Shown: one piece after another, positions 50,698 through 62,474 of the stretch | Layout of the letters: each line of letters opens with the position of its first letter | How positions within the stretch are numbered: the first letter of the stretch is position 1 | From: Spirodela intermedia | Lineage: Eukaryota; Streptophyta; Magnoliopsida; Alismatales; Araceae | NCBI GenBank assembly: GCA_902729315.2 | Contig: LR746269.1 | Span: 6,898,731-6,962,730 of the forward strand | Direction: 5' to 3' | DNA length: 64,000 nucleotides | The notes under the pieces: model-generated | What the model was told of the DNA's origin: nothing | Databases searched by the model: none | The model's input: the letters and a program-made list of their open reading frames with translations, nothing else | Position numbers and translations under genes: made by a program

Positions 50698-52463
50698 TTA
50701 GTTCTGTGCTGATGATTGTTTTGGTTTGATATCTTCATTTTTTTTTCCGACTTTGGGGCGGGAAAATGCAGCGATGCTGCCGATTTGCTATAAAGTCTTA
50801 TTTGCTATTTTCCAATCTCCCTGTGGAGGGGAGAGAGGGTGGTCCTTGTCGAAATTTCTGAGAGCCCGATCTCGGAGGACGACTCCCCGTTTTTTCGAAT
50901 CACTGGAATTTTTATTGAATGAAGCACAATTAATGAAGTTCGTACGCCAATGGAAGATATTCGTTACGATTTGAAATGCGCTAGTGACGCGAATGATCGC
51001 GTACATTCTGCTATTTGTATTGGATAATAAAGGGCATTAACCACCAAATTTTAGTTCATTTAACGGCACTGTACGCGTTAAACTAATTAATTTGGCAAAC
51101 TTTTAGCATCTTCTCATCTCACGATAATGTTCTGAATGGGATGATATTTTGACATAAATAATGATTAATTATTTACGTAGTTCTCAAGAAATCCCAAAAT
51201 TACTAAACATACTAGTGTTGTGTTATCATCTTCATTCAAGTGATGAGTATACCCGCGTGTATTTGCTTATGCTTGATGACTATGACATGCCTTTATATAT
51301 CTTGGTGCACCGTGATCTTTCAGCAAATTAGTGATTCTCTTCTACGTCATTTTTTTTTGAAAAAAGGCAAATTATCCACTTTCATGTATGATCATGATGT
51401 ATGGAAGAGCTAACGTGATTAAGTTACTCTAATCTGATATTCATCACTAAGGCTCGATTGGAAATTAGTAAAAAGGAGGAAATCGGGCAAGGAAATCAAT
51501 GGAATTAAGTTATTTTAGTAAAATAATATTAGTTGACTGTAGATCTCATTTAGAGTAAACCTCCCACCTACACATGTTGAACAATACATGTTTCATCATT
51601 TATTGACGAACTTACTGGACAATCATAGACCCCAACATCAATGTAACTTTCACTAGCTGTAAGTGCTGACTTATTTGGCCAAGTGGAATTGGGACACATG
51701 GCACCATCTTCACCATCCATGTGAATGACATCATGTTATCTTTAACTGATGTTTATGGAAAAGTTTACTTATTTATATTTATTTGACCCACATTACAATG
51801 CACACGCCCATGACACACGATGAACTGGCAAGATTTGCTTTTTTTAGAAAATCTGAAGACATTTTTTTTCTGTAGAACATGACCTCACTTATTCATAATT
51901 TACTTTCATACCCTGATTCTAAAAATTATCAAATCGAGGGTGAGTATCAGTGGTCATGGATTTATAAAAAGTACGTATTTTGTGCTGGGAGATTTAAATT
52001 TTTAAAAAAATCTAAAACTATGAGAAATGCTTCACAGCTCCACAACTTTACATGCACTAAAATGTAAAGGTAGCTTCACATATATCCTGGCACCTACACC
52101 ACATGTCAACGAGGCTCCACCTTAAAATGGATCATATATAGGGCCGGACTATGTCAGATCTTCTAAATGGGCCTGTACGTGACAATTAGTAAATGGGTAT
52201 TGCTAGCCCGATAATTAGTGGGCCCAGCCCTTTTTCCCACTACTGGTCAATCAGAGCTGGACTATAGTGGAGTGATACTATTGTAAATATCTTCAAAAAG
52301 CACTTCAACTAATTTTGACAGCAACTCATCACCCCTTGATTAAATAAATAAATTCTCATAGTTGGAGCCTTGGCGTAAGGAGGAGCAAAAGATGATAAAG
52401 GAGAGGGCTTATAAGTGATCAACAAACTATATATTTTTGGAGAAACGGTGAGTCACTAGTTAG

Positions 52464-52509
<46 letters not shown>

Positions 52510-53259
52510 TGTTAGGATATGGTTTAGTATCTTAGTAATGCTGGGCTTAAAAATAAGGCCAATAGTAAAGTGGTGTGACCTCTTATGTTGGGACAAACTT
52601 TTGGCTCATATAAAGGTGTATATGTGCAACTCTCTCTTGTGAGTAGAGAGAGGGCTAAAAACTTATTACCAAATTTTTAGAGAACAATATATTATATCCA
52701 TATTGTAACCTTTTTTATTTGTATACTTGCCTAATTCATTCTCGTGTTTGTATCCTTTGTGTTCATGAGTGTGTCATATTTGGTTTTGGCATAAATGAAA
52801 CTTGGTTAATCAAATCTGACACATTAGGATCGATCTAGTATAAATATTTTTATTTGTTTCCTCATTTAATATATCACAAATTTCTATCTTTACCCTCCTT
52901 TCTTCTCTCACACTCCAACAACTCTCTCATCTACTTTAGCACTTGCAGCCACTGCAACATCATAATAGCAAAGTAATCTAGGTGATGTTGCTCTATCTCT
53001 ATTGATTCTTCATAACACTTTGGTGATTGATTCTCTCATTCTTGTAATCAATTAGGCAAATAAGTAAGATTTGTCTTAGACATAAAATATATTTCACCAA
53101 TCATTTTTCTTGATGATTCTTAGATGATTAATGGTATATGATACATCCTAAGAGCTCTTAAGACCAGTCTTGACCCTCCTTACCTTCCCTCTAATGCTTG
53201 AATGTGAGAAAATGGCTTGATTTTAAATGTTCTAAATTATGAAATGTTCTTAATTATAT
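50698..53259. other. AT-rich intergenic or intronic DNA
   Basis: No coding segment is recognised. A (GA)19 tract lies at 52468-52506. The DNA from about 52510 to 52870 starts TGTTAGGATATGG and could be a decayed LTR of the copia element that follows, but no matching second LTR was found by eye. Confidence 0.4.
52468..52506. repeat. (GA)19 microsatellite
   Basis: Pure GA run just before the LTR-like TGTTAGG sequence. Confidence 0.9.
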
Positions 53260-55440
53260 TTAGAGCTTCCTAATATCCTTAGTGATTTTAAACTAGATGG
53301 AAGAAACTTGCTTCAGTGGTGTGAATTCATTGAAGTTGTCTTGACTAGTAGATGAAATCTTAATCATTTATTTGATCAACCACCTGAATCTAAGGATGAC
53401 TAATTTCAAGTTTGGAAAGAGGAAGACTCAATCATTGAGATATAACTTTGGAGTACTATGACTCATAAAGTTAATGAAAATTATTTATTTATTTTTACAA
53501 TTAAGGACATTTGAGAAAGAACAAATAAGGATTTCAAAAAAAATAAATGAAGGACAAATTTATTGAATCACCACAAAGGCAGTGGTTGTAAGGTAAGGGA
53601 ATATATCAGTGAGAAAATGCAAATGAATTTGCATGTGTGGTAGGAAATTGATTGATATAGATCAATCATAGCAAAAGATCTTGATGATGATCATTCCTTC
53701 TGATAGTATATTTAGATAGACCGAATTTATACATTTCTTGATAGGTTTAATATAAAATATGATTATATTAAAGCTCAAATGTTGAGAAAAAAAGAAGAAG
53801 TAGATTTAGATGAAGTAATTGGTATGATAAGAAACGAAGAGAACTAGAATAATCTTATGGTAGAATCACAAAGAGTTGATAATTTAATATTTGTGGCTAT
53901 ACATTAGGAAAGTAAGGCTCCATCTCAACAGCTTGATCAAGTGAATGGTAATTATATGGATATTCTACAGTGCACCTATAGCAAATAAGCATGTCACACT
54001 AAGGATTGGTGTTGCAAGTTTCATGAGACCTCCAACATGAGATAAAATTTACCTCACCACTATGAGGACTTATGAGGGAGCAATAACAACAGAGGCAAAT
54101 ACTCTTGGAGTGTTAAAATTCTTGAAGACTAAGATTAGAGTATTTGCCTTACACCTTATAATGTAATCTTAGAGGAACCTTTATTTGATGTACCTTTTTA
54201 TGCATCAAAATATCTAAAATAATCTTATTTAATCATCTATATTAGAGGAAACTCAGAAAGATTTACCTATAACTCTTCTAAAAGAAAAAAGAAAATGTTT
54301 TCAGAATCCAAAGTATATCCTTAGTTTATGTATTTTAAATGTTTATCTCCTTCATGTAGAGTATTTCTTACTTCCCTTAATATCAGATTTATTATATCCA
54401 ATATTTATGAGGCATTATCTTGTGAATAATGAAAATAAATTATCAATAAGGAGATGAAAGTATTGGAGAAGAATCAAACTTAGGAACTAATTAAGTTATA
54501 AGAGGGAAAGAAAATAGTTGGATATAGATGTATATACCTTTAAATATAAAGTTGACGTGACAATAGGGAGATATAAAGTTAGATTGGTAGTGAATGATTC
54601 TATCAAAACTAATAAGGATAGATTATTTGGAGAAATTTGACTTAATTGTAAAGATGGATACTATTATACTTTATTTTCCTTAGAATCTAATTATAATTGA
54701 TATTTATGGTAGTTAGATGTAAAAAGTATCTTTTTATATTGAGAAAATGAAGAAATCTATATGGGCTCAAAAAGTAATGTAATTTGTAATTAAATAAAAC
54801 ACTATATGGGCTCAAACAATCAATAAGAGTTTGTTTTGAGAGATTTACAAAGGTGATGTGAGAGATAGGTTATATATTTAGTAATGGAAATTATACTCTA
54901 TTTTTAAAACACTTATCTACAACCTTGTTAGTGTAAGTAGATATAATAATGACATGAAATGATGAGAATGAAAAATAACATATATTTATCAAAAGAATTT
55001 GATGTTAGAATTTTGAAAATTTTCAGATATTTCTTTGACATTAAGGTAGCCCATTTGAATAGATATTTATTTTCTAAAAAATGTATATTATTGACATTTT
55101 AATGGAGACCTAAAGGTTAGGTTGTAAACTCACAAGTAATCTCACATGTTCAAATCATAAACTTATGGATGTAGAAAAGGTAATCCATTAAATAAACTGA
55201 AGTATCAATATCTTATGGAAATGTTGATTTACTTTGCTCAAACAAGATCAAACATTACATACTATATATGTGTTCTTAGTTAATTCATACATAAACTAAA
55301 TAAATTCGTTTTTGGAAGCAAATAAGGTTTTACAATACTTAAAAAGAACTCTTAGTAGGAAGATATTCTTTAAGAACAATGATACTATGAATATTAATAT
55401 TTTACTAAACTTAATTAATAATGATCAACCTTAGACTATT
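53260..55440 (+). mobile_element. Decayed Ty1/copia retrotransposon A (gag and pol relics)
   Basis: Recognisable but broken pieces in element order. The gag N-terminal region (DFKLDGRNLLQWCEFIEVV near 53285, then HLFDQPPESKDD and FQVWKEEDSI) is followed by a zinc knuckle at 53971-54014 reading CTYSK-stop-ACHTKDWC, with the second Cys now Ser. Then comes the start of RT (near 54470, EKNQT..ELIKL.EGKKIVG; 54550, IGRYKVRLVV; LDVKS at 54712), the palm end (near 54935, VDIIMT-like), and the RT-RNase H connection (near 55205, YLMEMLIYFAQTRSNITYYI). Dozens of stops and frameshifts are present. The integrase section expected between the knuckle and RT is missing. Non-functional. Confidence 0.82.
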
Positions 55441-55759
55441 GTGGATTCTTTGGAGACAATCTCATCACATAAAGGAACAAGAAGCAACAAGTCAACATTA
55501 GCGTCTTCTTTGACAACCAATACCATTGGCATGTCAAACAACTTTGTTTTTGAAGAGCACACAAAATTCATGCAATCTAAGATTCTCTCCTCTCTAATGT
55601 TCTCTTTCTCTCTCTGTCTCTAGCAACTTCTCTCCTATTTTTTCTTTCTTATTGATTATTTTTCTTGATTGTTTCAAGTTCAAGTACCCTAGTGGAATAT
55701 GGTAACCTAAAGCTCATACTAACAAGTTTCATATATTTTCCTTCTTATTGATTATTTTT
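55441..55759. other. Linker between copia relics
   Basis: CT- and AT-rich DNA with an 18-bp direct repeat TTCTTATTGATTATTTTT at 55646-55663 and 55742-55759. The open frame 55441-55623 has no recognised family. Confidence 0.4.
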
Positions 55760-56010
55760 GATGTAGGACGGGGTGAGAACCCTTGTACTTGATTAATGAA
55801 ACTCAAGACCGGGGATGGGGCAGTCGGCTCGATCTGATAAGAATGTATAGACCCTAGACTCTAGGTCTGACCACATAACCTAAGTACATGCAGGCGTACC
55901 CATATGTACTATCAACCTAGGACAACCCCGGAGAAACACTCGACGATGGTAAGTGTGAAGCCCTCTCGGTCCACGCTCGGACGGACGGCGGAACGGTCGT
56001 CGTGAAGTAG
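55760..56010. other. GC-rich islet between two copia relics
   Basis: About 250 bp of markedly higher GC content and no AT drift, starting GATGTAGGACGGGGTGAG and ending CGTCGTGAAGTAG. It lies between AT-rich relics and ends just before the integrase relic of element B. No open frame or TIR was recognised. Confidence 0.6.
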
Positions 56011-56012
56011 TC

Positions 56013-58370
56013 ACTATTAAAAGTCTATGTACTGATTATGGAGGTGAATTTGAGAACTCTAAATTTGTTGAAATGTGTGATGAAAGATAAATCACACAAC
56101 TTTTCTTGTCTTAAAATTCTATAACAAAATAGAGTTGTGGAAAGAAAAAAATAAATCATTGTTATACATTTCAATAAATTAAATGAAAGTAAATTATCAA
56201 AACAAATTTGGGCTGAAGTAGATAATACAATGAGGTACATTATGAATAGGGTATTGATTAAACCTAAACTAAAAAAGACAACTTATGAATGTTTGAAAGT
56301 AAGAAAACCAAATGTATCATACTTCAAACCGTTTGGGTGTAAATGTTTTACACTAATTAGTGCTAAAAAAAATTAGACACAAATAATTTTATAAGTGATG
56401 AAGTCTTTTTCCTAAGATATTGAGAAAAATCTAAAGTATATACAATTTATGATAATAAAACTTTGAATATAGATGAATCTATTCATGTCAAGTTTACAGA
56501 AAAAAATAGAACCTATTGCTCATCAAGAACAAGAAGAAATTATTAAAAAAATACCAAATAACCAAAATAAGGAGGTTGAGGATGATGGTGATAAAGACAT
56601 TGATGATACAAAAATAGATCTTGAAGATGAAGTTTTTCAAAACATCTTAGAGTAATGAAGAGTTGTCTATTGGAAAATGTCATAAGAAATTTAGAAGACA
56701 AACTAATAACATTCTTATTTTTAGAATGGAAAATTAGTTTATTGAATTTACTTCAGAAATACGACACAAAAATATTGATGAAGTATTGATGGATGGAAAT
56801 TGAATTAATGGAATGCATGAATAATTATAGTAGTCTGACATAAAAAAAATGTGGTAATTAGTAGTTAAACCTAATGATAGAAATATAATTGACACAAAAT
56901 TGATGTATAAGAATAAATTAAATGAAGAAGGTATAATAGTAATAAACAAAGTTTTACTAGTCTCATAAGGGTACGTACAAGAAGAAGAGATTGACTACAA
57001 ATAAATATATGCTTCAATAGTTAGACTAGATGCCATAAGAATATTATTAGATTTTTTTTGTGCACATAATTTTAATTTATTTTAAATGGATGTAAATATC
57101 ACCTTTATAAATAAAATGATTAAAGAAAAAACATCTGTCCATTAGCCCCCTATATTTATAAATTTTGAATATCCTGATTATATTTATAAATTAAAGAAAG
57201 CTTTGTATGATTTGAAACAATCACCTAGAACATGGTATGATAAACTTAGCACATTCTTAATTAAGAATGAGTTTAGTAGATTAAATATTGACACCACTTT
57301 ATTTACAAAGAAAAGGGATAATGATATTTTATTGGTTCAAATTTATGTAAGTGATATCATCTTTGGATCAAACAATACATTGATGTGAGAGTAGTTCTCT
57401 ATACTAATGAAAATGAGTTTCAAATGGGCATGATGGGTGAATTGAACTTTTGTTGGGATTACAAGTTAAACAAATGAAAGATGAAATATTTATCTCTTAA
57501 GAAAAATACACTAAGGAGTTACTCAGTAAATTCAATTTGAAAAATTAAGCTCAAAGAACACTCTTATGGAAACCAAATATAAATTAGATTCTACCGAACA
57601 AGGAAAAGAAGTTGTTCAAAAAGTTTATTGAGGTATGATGAGTACATTATTATATTCAACAACTAGTTGTCTAGATATTTTATGTATTGTATGCTTATGT
57701 GTTAGATTTCATAGAAATCATAAAGAGTCTCATTTAACTATAGTGAAGAAAATTTTCAAATATTTAAAAGGCAGAAGATTTTTAAGCCTTTGGTTCCTAA
57801 AAAATTATGAATTCAACCTTTTAGCATATTACGATTCAGATTATCTCGGAAGTAGGGTTAATAGAAAGGTATCAATTGTTTTTAATATTAGATGGATGTC
57901 TTATAAAGAAAAAAAAATTGTAAATATTTCTACATATCTAGACATCAGTTCACTTGATACAATATGCTAAATATCTTGGCATGCTCTCAATATTACATTA
58001 TTGATAGTTTTTACTCAAATATTTGATGGTTGGTGAAAAATTATTTAACTTTTAACTTATTATGTTAGTGCTTTAGTTTTCATCCTAATTTACATCAATG
58101 TTCATGCTAACATAGTCAAGGGGAGAAATAAAATATATTTTGAAAACTAAATCATTACTGCTATGAATTTTTTCTATGTGTAGATGAGAATCCTTTTAAG
58201 TTTAGGGAAAATAAATATGTTATGGAAGAAGAGATATCTTTTTGATGTTACAAAGGGGGAGAAAAATTGAGTAAGAAAATTGATAAATTGAGGAGTAGAA
58301 ATGATCAAATACCAAAGAAGAAACTAAATCAATTTCAAAATGTTGTAATCATAAAAAAGAGGGAGATTGT
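56013..58370 (+). mobile_element. Decayed Ty1/copia retrotransposon B (int-RT-RNaseH, PPT)
   Basis: 5'-truncated element. The integrase core starts at SLCTDYGGEFENSKFVEMC (56023) and continues past the NRVVERKNKS region, with a frameshift, to YIMNRVLIKPKLKKTTYE and YFKPFGCKCF. RT follows: MDVNITFIN (57088), YKLKKALYDLKQSPRTWYDK (57190) and ILLVQIYVSDIIFGSNNT (57330), where the catalytic YVDD is YVSD. The RNase H region is at 57635-57970 (SHLTIVKKIFKYLKGRRF; LLAYYDSDYLGSRVNRK). Near 58357 the purine-rich AAAAGAGGGAGATTGTGAG matches a polypurine tract and the start of a 3' LTR. Many stops; not functional. Confidence 0.85.
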
Positions 58371-58619
58371 GAGTTATAGATTAACAAAAGAATAGAAAAT
58401 ATGATTTTGATGTTTTGTAGACATTAATATGATTATCTTGAAATTTATGATATTTGATGTAAATTGAATAAAAGATTGATGTGTTGTTTGAATAATGATT
58501 TGAGATATATGAGATCATATCATTTTTTATTCTATTCCAGTCCTATATAAAAACAAGAAAATAATTTTGGGGTCAATATGTTATTATCTTAGAAGTAAGT
58601 TTTAATATTTGAATTTTCT
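58371..58619. other. Possible 3' LTR start of copia B
   Basis: AT-rich DNA following the polypurine tract; TGTGAG at about 58369 would be the LTR end. No 5' partner LTR is visible. Confidence 0.3.
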
Positions 58620-59172
58620 ATATAAAATGACTTTATTAATATAAGCATAAGAATAATCTATATCAAGATTTGAATGAGGAATCAAGTGAAAAGTGTTTAT
58701 ATAAATTATTAAGGTTTTTATTTGTTATTAATTTTCCAAGATTATTGGTTTACCATATTCATACAAAGTTAAAACCATTAAAAAGTATGACCTTTGCTAC
58801 TTAAATAATTTGTACATCAGAAAATAGGTGATAGATATAGACATGGGAGAGTTGTTTGAAAGCTAACTCAAAGAGGAATCTAAAGATATAAAACATTTCA
58901 AAAAGTTTTAAGTATTAAGGGAGTTGTAAAGTTTTAATTATTTATGGACGCTTTTTATATATCTATAACATATTTTCTGATATAAAAATTATTTTAGTAA
59001 CAAAGGTCATGCTTCTAAATGGTTTTATCCTATGTGAATAGATTAAACTAGTAATCTTAGAAAATTAATAACAAACCAATTCCTTGATAATTTTCTCTAA
59101 AACTTTTTCACTTGATTTTTCATTCAAATATCTTAGGATTATTCATATGCCTATATTATTTGACATATTCAT
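58620..59172. repeat. Foldback (inverted repeat) element, arms about 225 bp
   Basis: The left arm 58620-58850 is the reverse complement, with perhaps 70-80% identity, of the right arm 58945-59172. Matching blocks include AAAACCATTAAAAAGTATG against CATGCTTCTAAATGGTTTT, TAATTTTCCAAGATTATTGG against TAATCTTAGAAAATTA, GAATCAAGTGAAAAGTG against TTTTTCACTTGATTTT, and CAGAAAATAGGTGATAGATA against TCTATAACATATTTTCTG. The loop is about 95 bp. Pairing may extend weakly to about 58575 and 59195. No coding capacity. Confidence 0.8.
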
Positions 59173-62100
59173 AGATGCTAAAGAACAACATATTGCAAGC
59201 TACATTCAAGGTCAAGAATATATAAGATTGAAGATTGATTATAAGTAGAAAGATAGCTATGAACCAGGTATCTTCTTGTTGGTTGAGAAACATCTAATAT
59301 CCACTTATATTTATGGATTGTTTAAAGGAATATATCAACAATACATTTTAAGGATTTTAAAAGTCTTATTGACTAAATCTTTAAAGCAAGTTGCCCTCAC
59401 TTTGAGTATATTTCATTTGCTTATATCCTTGAGTTAATTTTAGTCATATATAATTTGAGATATTATTTTTCTATTCCTTGTTGATCTTGGCAGATTTTAT
59501 AATAAGGTGTTTGTTTGATAGAAGGAGAATCGATATTGTGTTAGCATGGAGAGTTGGTGGCTGTACTACTACTCCCTTTGACAACATTGTCATATGGTCA
59601 AATCACTTAGTGGATGAGTCAATCTTCTTTCTCTCAACTCTAGCTCAAAGATTGAGGACTCTTTTGCTTCTCTCTTCTTTTTAGGGTTTTTGTTCCACCC
59701 TTCTTTTATTCTTGTTATTGGCTTTGACAATGGAGATGATGGCCACTGATGTGGAATGCTAGGTTTGGTTCCTCCATTGGTTGAGTCTCATGTAATGTAA
59801 TTGTTTCTCATCTGTTTAATCTCTTTTTAATCTTTGCTCCACTAGTATTGTTTCATCAATCTTATTATATATGGGTTTAGGTGGAAGGCTCTTTGACCTT
59901 GTTAGGAGTTGGTGGAAGAGGGAGGGGAGGAGGGAGGGAGAGCCACTTAACATGAAAAAGGGAAAAATGTGCGTGGCAAGATGCTAGAATATAGAATGCA
60001 CTCTTGGCCTTATTTGGAAGCTCCCTCCTTCAAGAATGAGACATATGAATTAAGCTCATTCATTATGGTAATTGACTTTGGTGCCAAAAACTTGGTTCAT
60101 TTCTCTACACATGTGGGAGCGATCAATGTGATAAATGCATATGATGCACAATCTTTTTGTTGATGTATCACCATTCAAGAAGTAGAAGTACACTAGCTAA
60201 TTGAACATGTTGGAGTCATCTTGGTTGATCTCTATAGTTATGAGCTTCAAAGTCTGAACTTTGCTGACCCTGATGTCATCACCTAAGATATTTGTCTTAG
60301 TAGTGAACTTGAAACTATGTTTATTGTTGGATTTCAGCTAACATTAAGATCAAGAAAGTGGGGTTGAATTGGTATGTTCCTATAACTCTTTTTGTGGAAC
60401 TTACTTTACATGTGTATAAGTTTTTTTCACTCTTGATTTTCGTAGGACTTCCTTAACTTAAAAACTATATAAGACTCACTAATTTTTATAGTGGTTCAGC
60501 TCATTACTTACGTCCACTTTCCAAGAACAACTTTGCTTTTGGGTTTTACTAACATTGATTGCTTGATCACAAATTGTTGATTAATGGGTTTAACTCCCAC
60601 ATAATTTACTCAAAAATTCTCTTAAAGATTCATAGCTCTAGGGGGCTCACAATTATTCAATAGGACAATTCCTCATAGGTGATTGAGTCATGAGGTTTTT
60701 TTCCACAACACATGGTAATATTTCACCATGGGTTGTTTTTGAAGATGATGTAGACTTCAATGTTTTCACATCTTTGATGAAGAGGACGTTGTGTACTGGT
60801 GTATAATTGTTCTCTTCTTATCAACATGCTGGCTATGTATTGAGGGCTCTTTAAATTTCAAATGGGTCGAAGAGGATCATTCAATGTTGTTTTAGTCTTA
60901 TGTTATTCGTTACTAATTTTCATGAGAGAGAGACTTAATGGCAATTTGGAGGTCGTTTAGGTGAGAAAGATAAACATTATATCTTATGTTGCCATTGAAA
61001 GATAGTAATATTTATAAATAAATCTCACATGAATTTTTTTTTGAATATCTATAACTTTTTAATGACTAGTTTCTCTAAAATAAGATAAATTCAAATAGTT
61101 GAGAGACCAATATGAGATAACCTTAACTCAATTCAGATATCCTCAAGAGTAACTAATACGTGATTCCTTTAATACTTAATGATCATATTCAAACCGTGTT
61201 AGTTCTCATAGATCTATTACGGATCTTGTGTCATGAGAGTAGAACCAATAAAAAATTGATATTGTTAAAACTAGGTTGATAATAGATATCCAAATAGGAT
61301 GATAATTCAGCATTCAAATCATATTCAAATCACCTCAAATAAAATATAATCATCAAGCTAACATCTTTGATGATTGCAATATCTATGATCATTATTTCAA
61401 TGAATCAAGATGTTTAAAATAATTTGTAAGATATTTTCCTAAATATTTACAAAATCATATTTATCTGAAAATATGATTTGAATTCGATCAATTAAAGCGA
61501 CATTAAAGACACCTAAAAGTAATGATTTGATATCACAAGAACATAGCATACTAAGTAAACTTTCATACTCATATTTTACTTCTTGTTATCTTGTGACTTT
61601 TGATGTGTTCATCAATATTTTTTTACTATGAAATATTCTATAAATATTGACATTTTCACAACAATATGTAATACGATGATTTAACATGAAGATGTTTATG
61701 ACATATATGTGTTCAATAATATGTTAAATGATCTTCTCATATGAATTGTTATCATTAATATTCTTAATTATGCTTATGCATTCATATATCATGAATATTC
61801 TAATCTACACATAATTCAATCTTATAAAGTTTGTTTTTCATCATCAAAACATCATGCATATCATACTCCAACACCCATAAAAGAATTCAGATCTAAATTA
61901 ATCCACTATCTCCATACATTTTTAGATTTTTTTATTATCTATTATATTAAGTTAGGGCATGAGATTAAAGGAGAGTATGGAGACTATTAGCATCATAGTG
62001 CCTAATATATAGTGACCTAAATCCAATCTGCTCATGAACAAAAAAGGCCACTGAACAAAATGAAAAATCAAGAATGGAAAATAATTTATGTGCTCCAAGA

Positions 62101-62470
62101 TTTCCCATAAGTGGAAAACTTGTAGAGTTGCCATGAAAGTTGTGTGGGTTTTTGAAATGAAGATTTCTTTGGGATGAATGTCAATATGAAAGCTCAATGA
62201 CTATAGAAAAGAATGTGAAATTGTCTATGCAGACATGTTGGATTATTTCTCCCCAATGATTTTAAGTCCATAGAATGTATTGGTTATCCTATGACTTCTT
62301 AGAATTGAAGTTACGACTTGGGTTACTATTCTTCCATTGAGATGAATGTTGTACAGTTGGACATGCTAAGGCTTAGTGTCTTGATAAATTAATTATGGTT
62401 GATTCTTGTCATTTGTGCACTGAGTTTCTTAGGGAGACATTGGAGGAGGAAATTCCTTGAGAGATCCTGA
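59173..62470. other. AT-rich repeat-derived DNA without recognised genes
   Basis: No supported gene. The segment 60350-60560 (GTGGGGTTGAATTGG, then ATAGTGGTTCAGCTCATTAC and ACGTCCACTTTCCAAG) resembles non-coding LTR sequence of plant retrotransposons, at low confidence. Open frames at 59478-59684, 59969-60163 and 61952-62197 (minus) have no recognised family. Confidence 0.4.
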
Positions 62471-62474
62471 GGTC

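Noticed and set aside
52510-52870. 5' LTR of copia A
   Set aside because: It begins TGTTAGG and precedes gag at the right distance, but I could not find a matching 3' LTR or a clear primer-binding site, so it is not annotated as an LTR.
59478-60163. Two small + frames (68 and 64 codons)
   Set aside because: No motif, no splice context and no neighbouring coding signal.
61952-62197. 81-codon minus-strand frame
   Set aside because: No recognised domain; AT-rich repeat-derived surroundings, so a chance frame or TE scrap.
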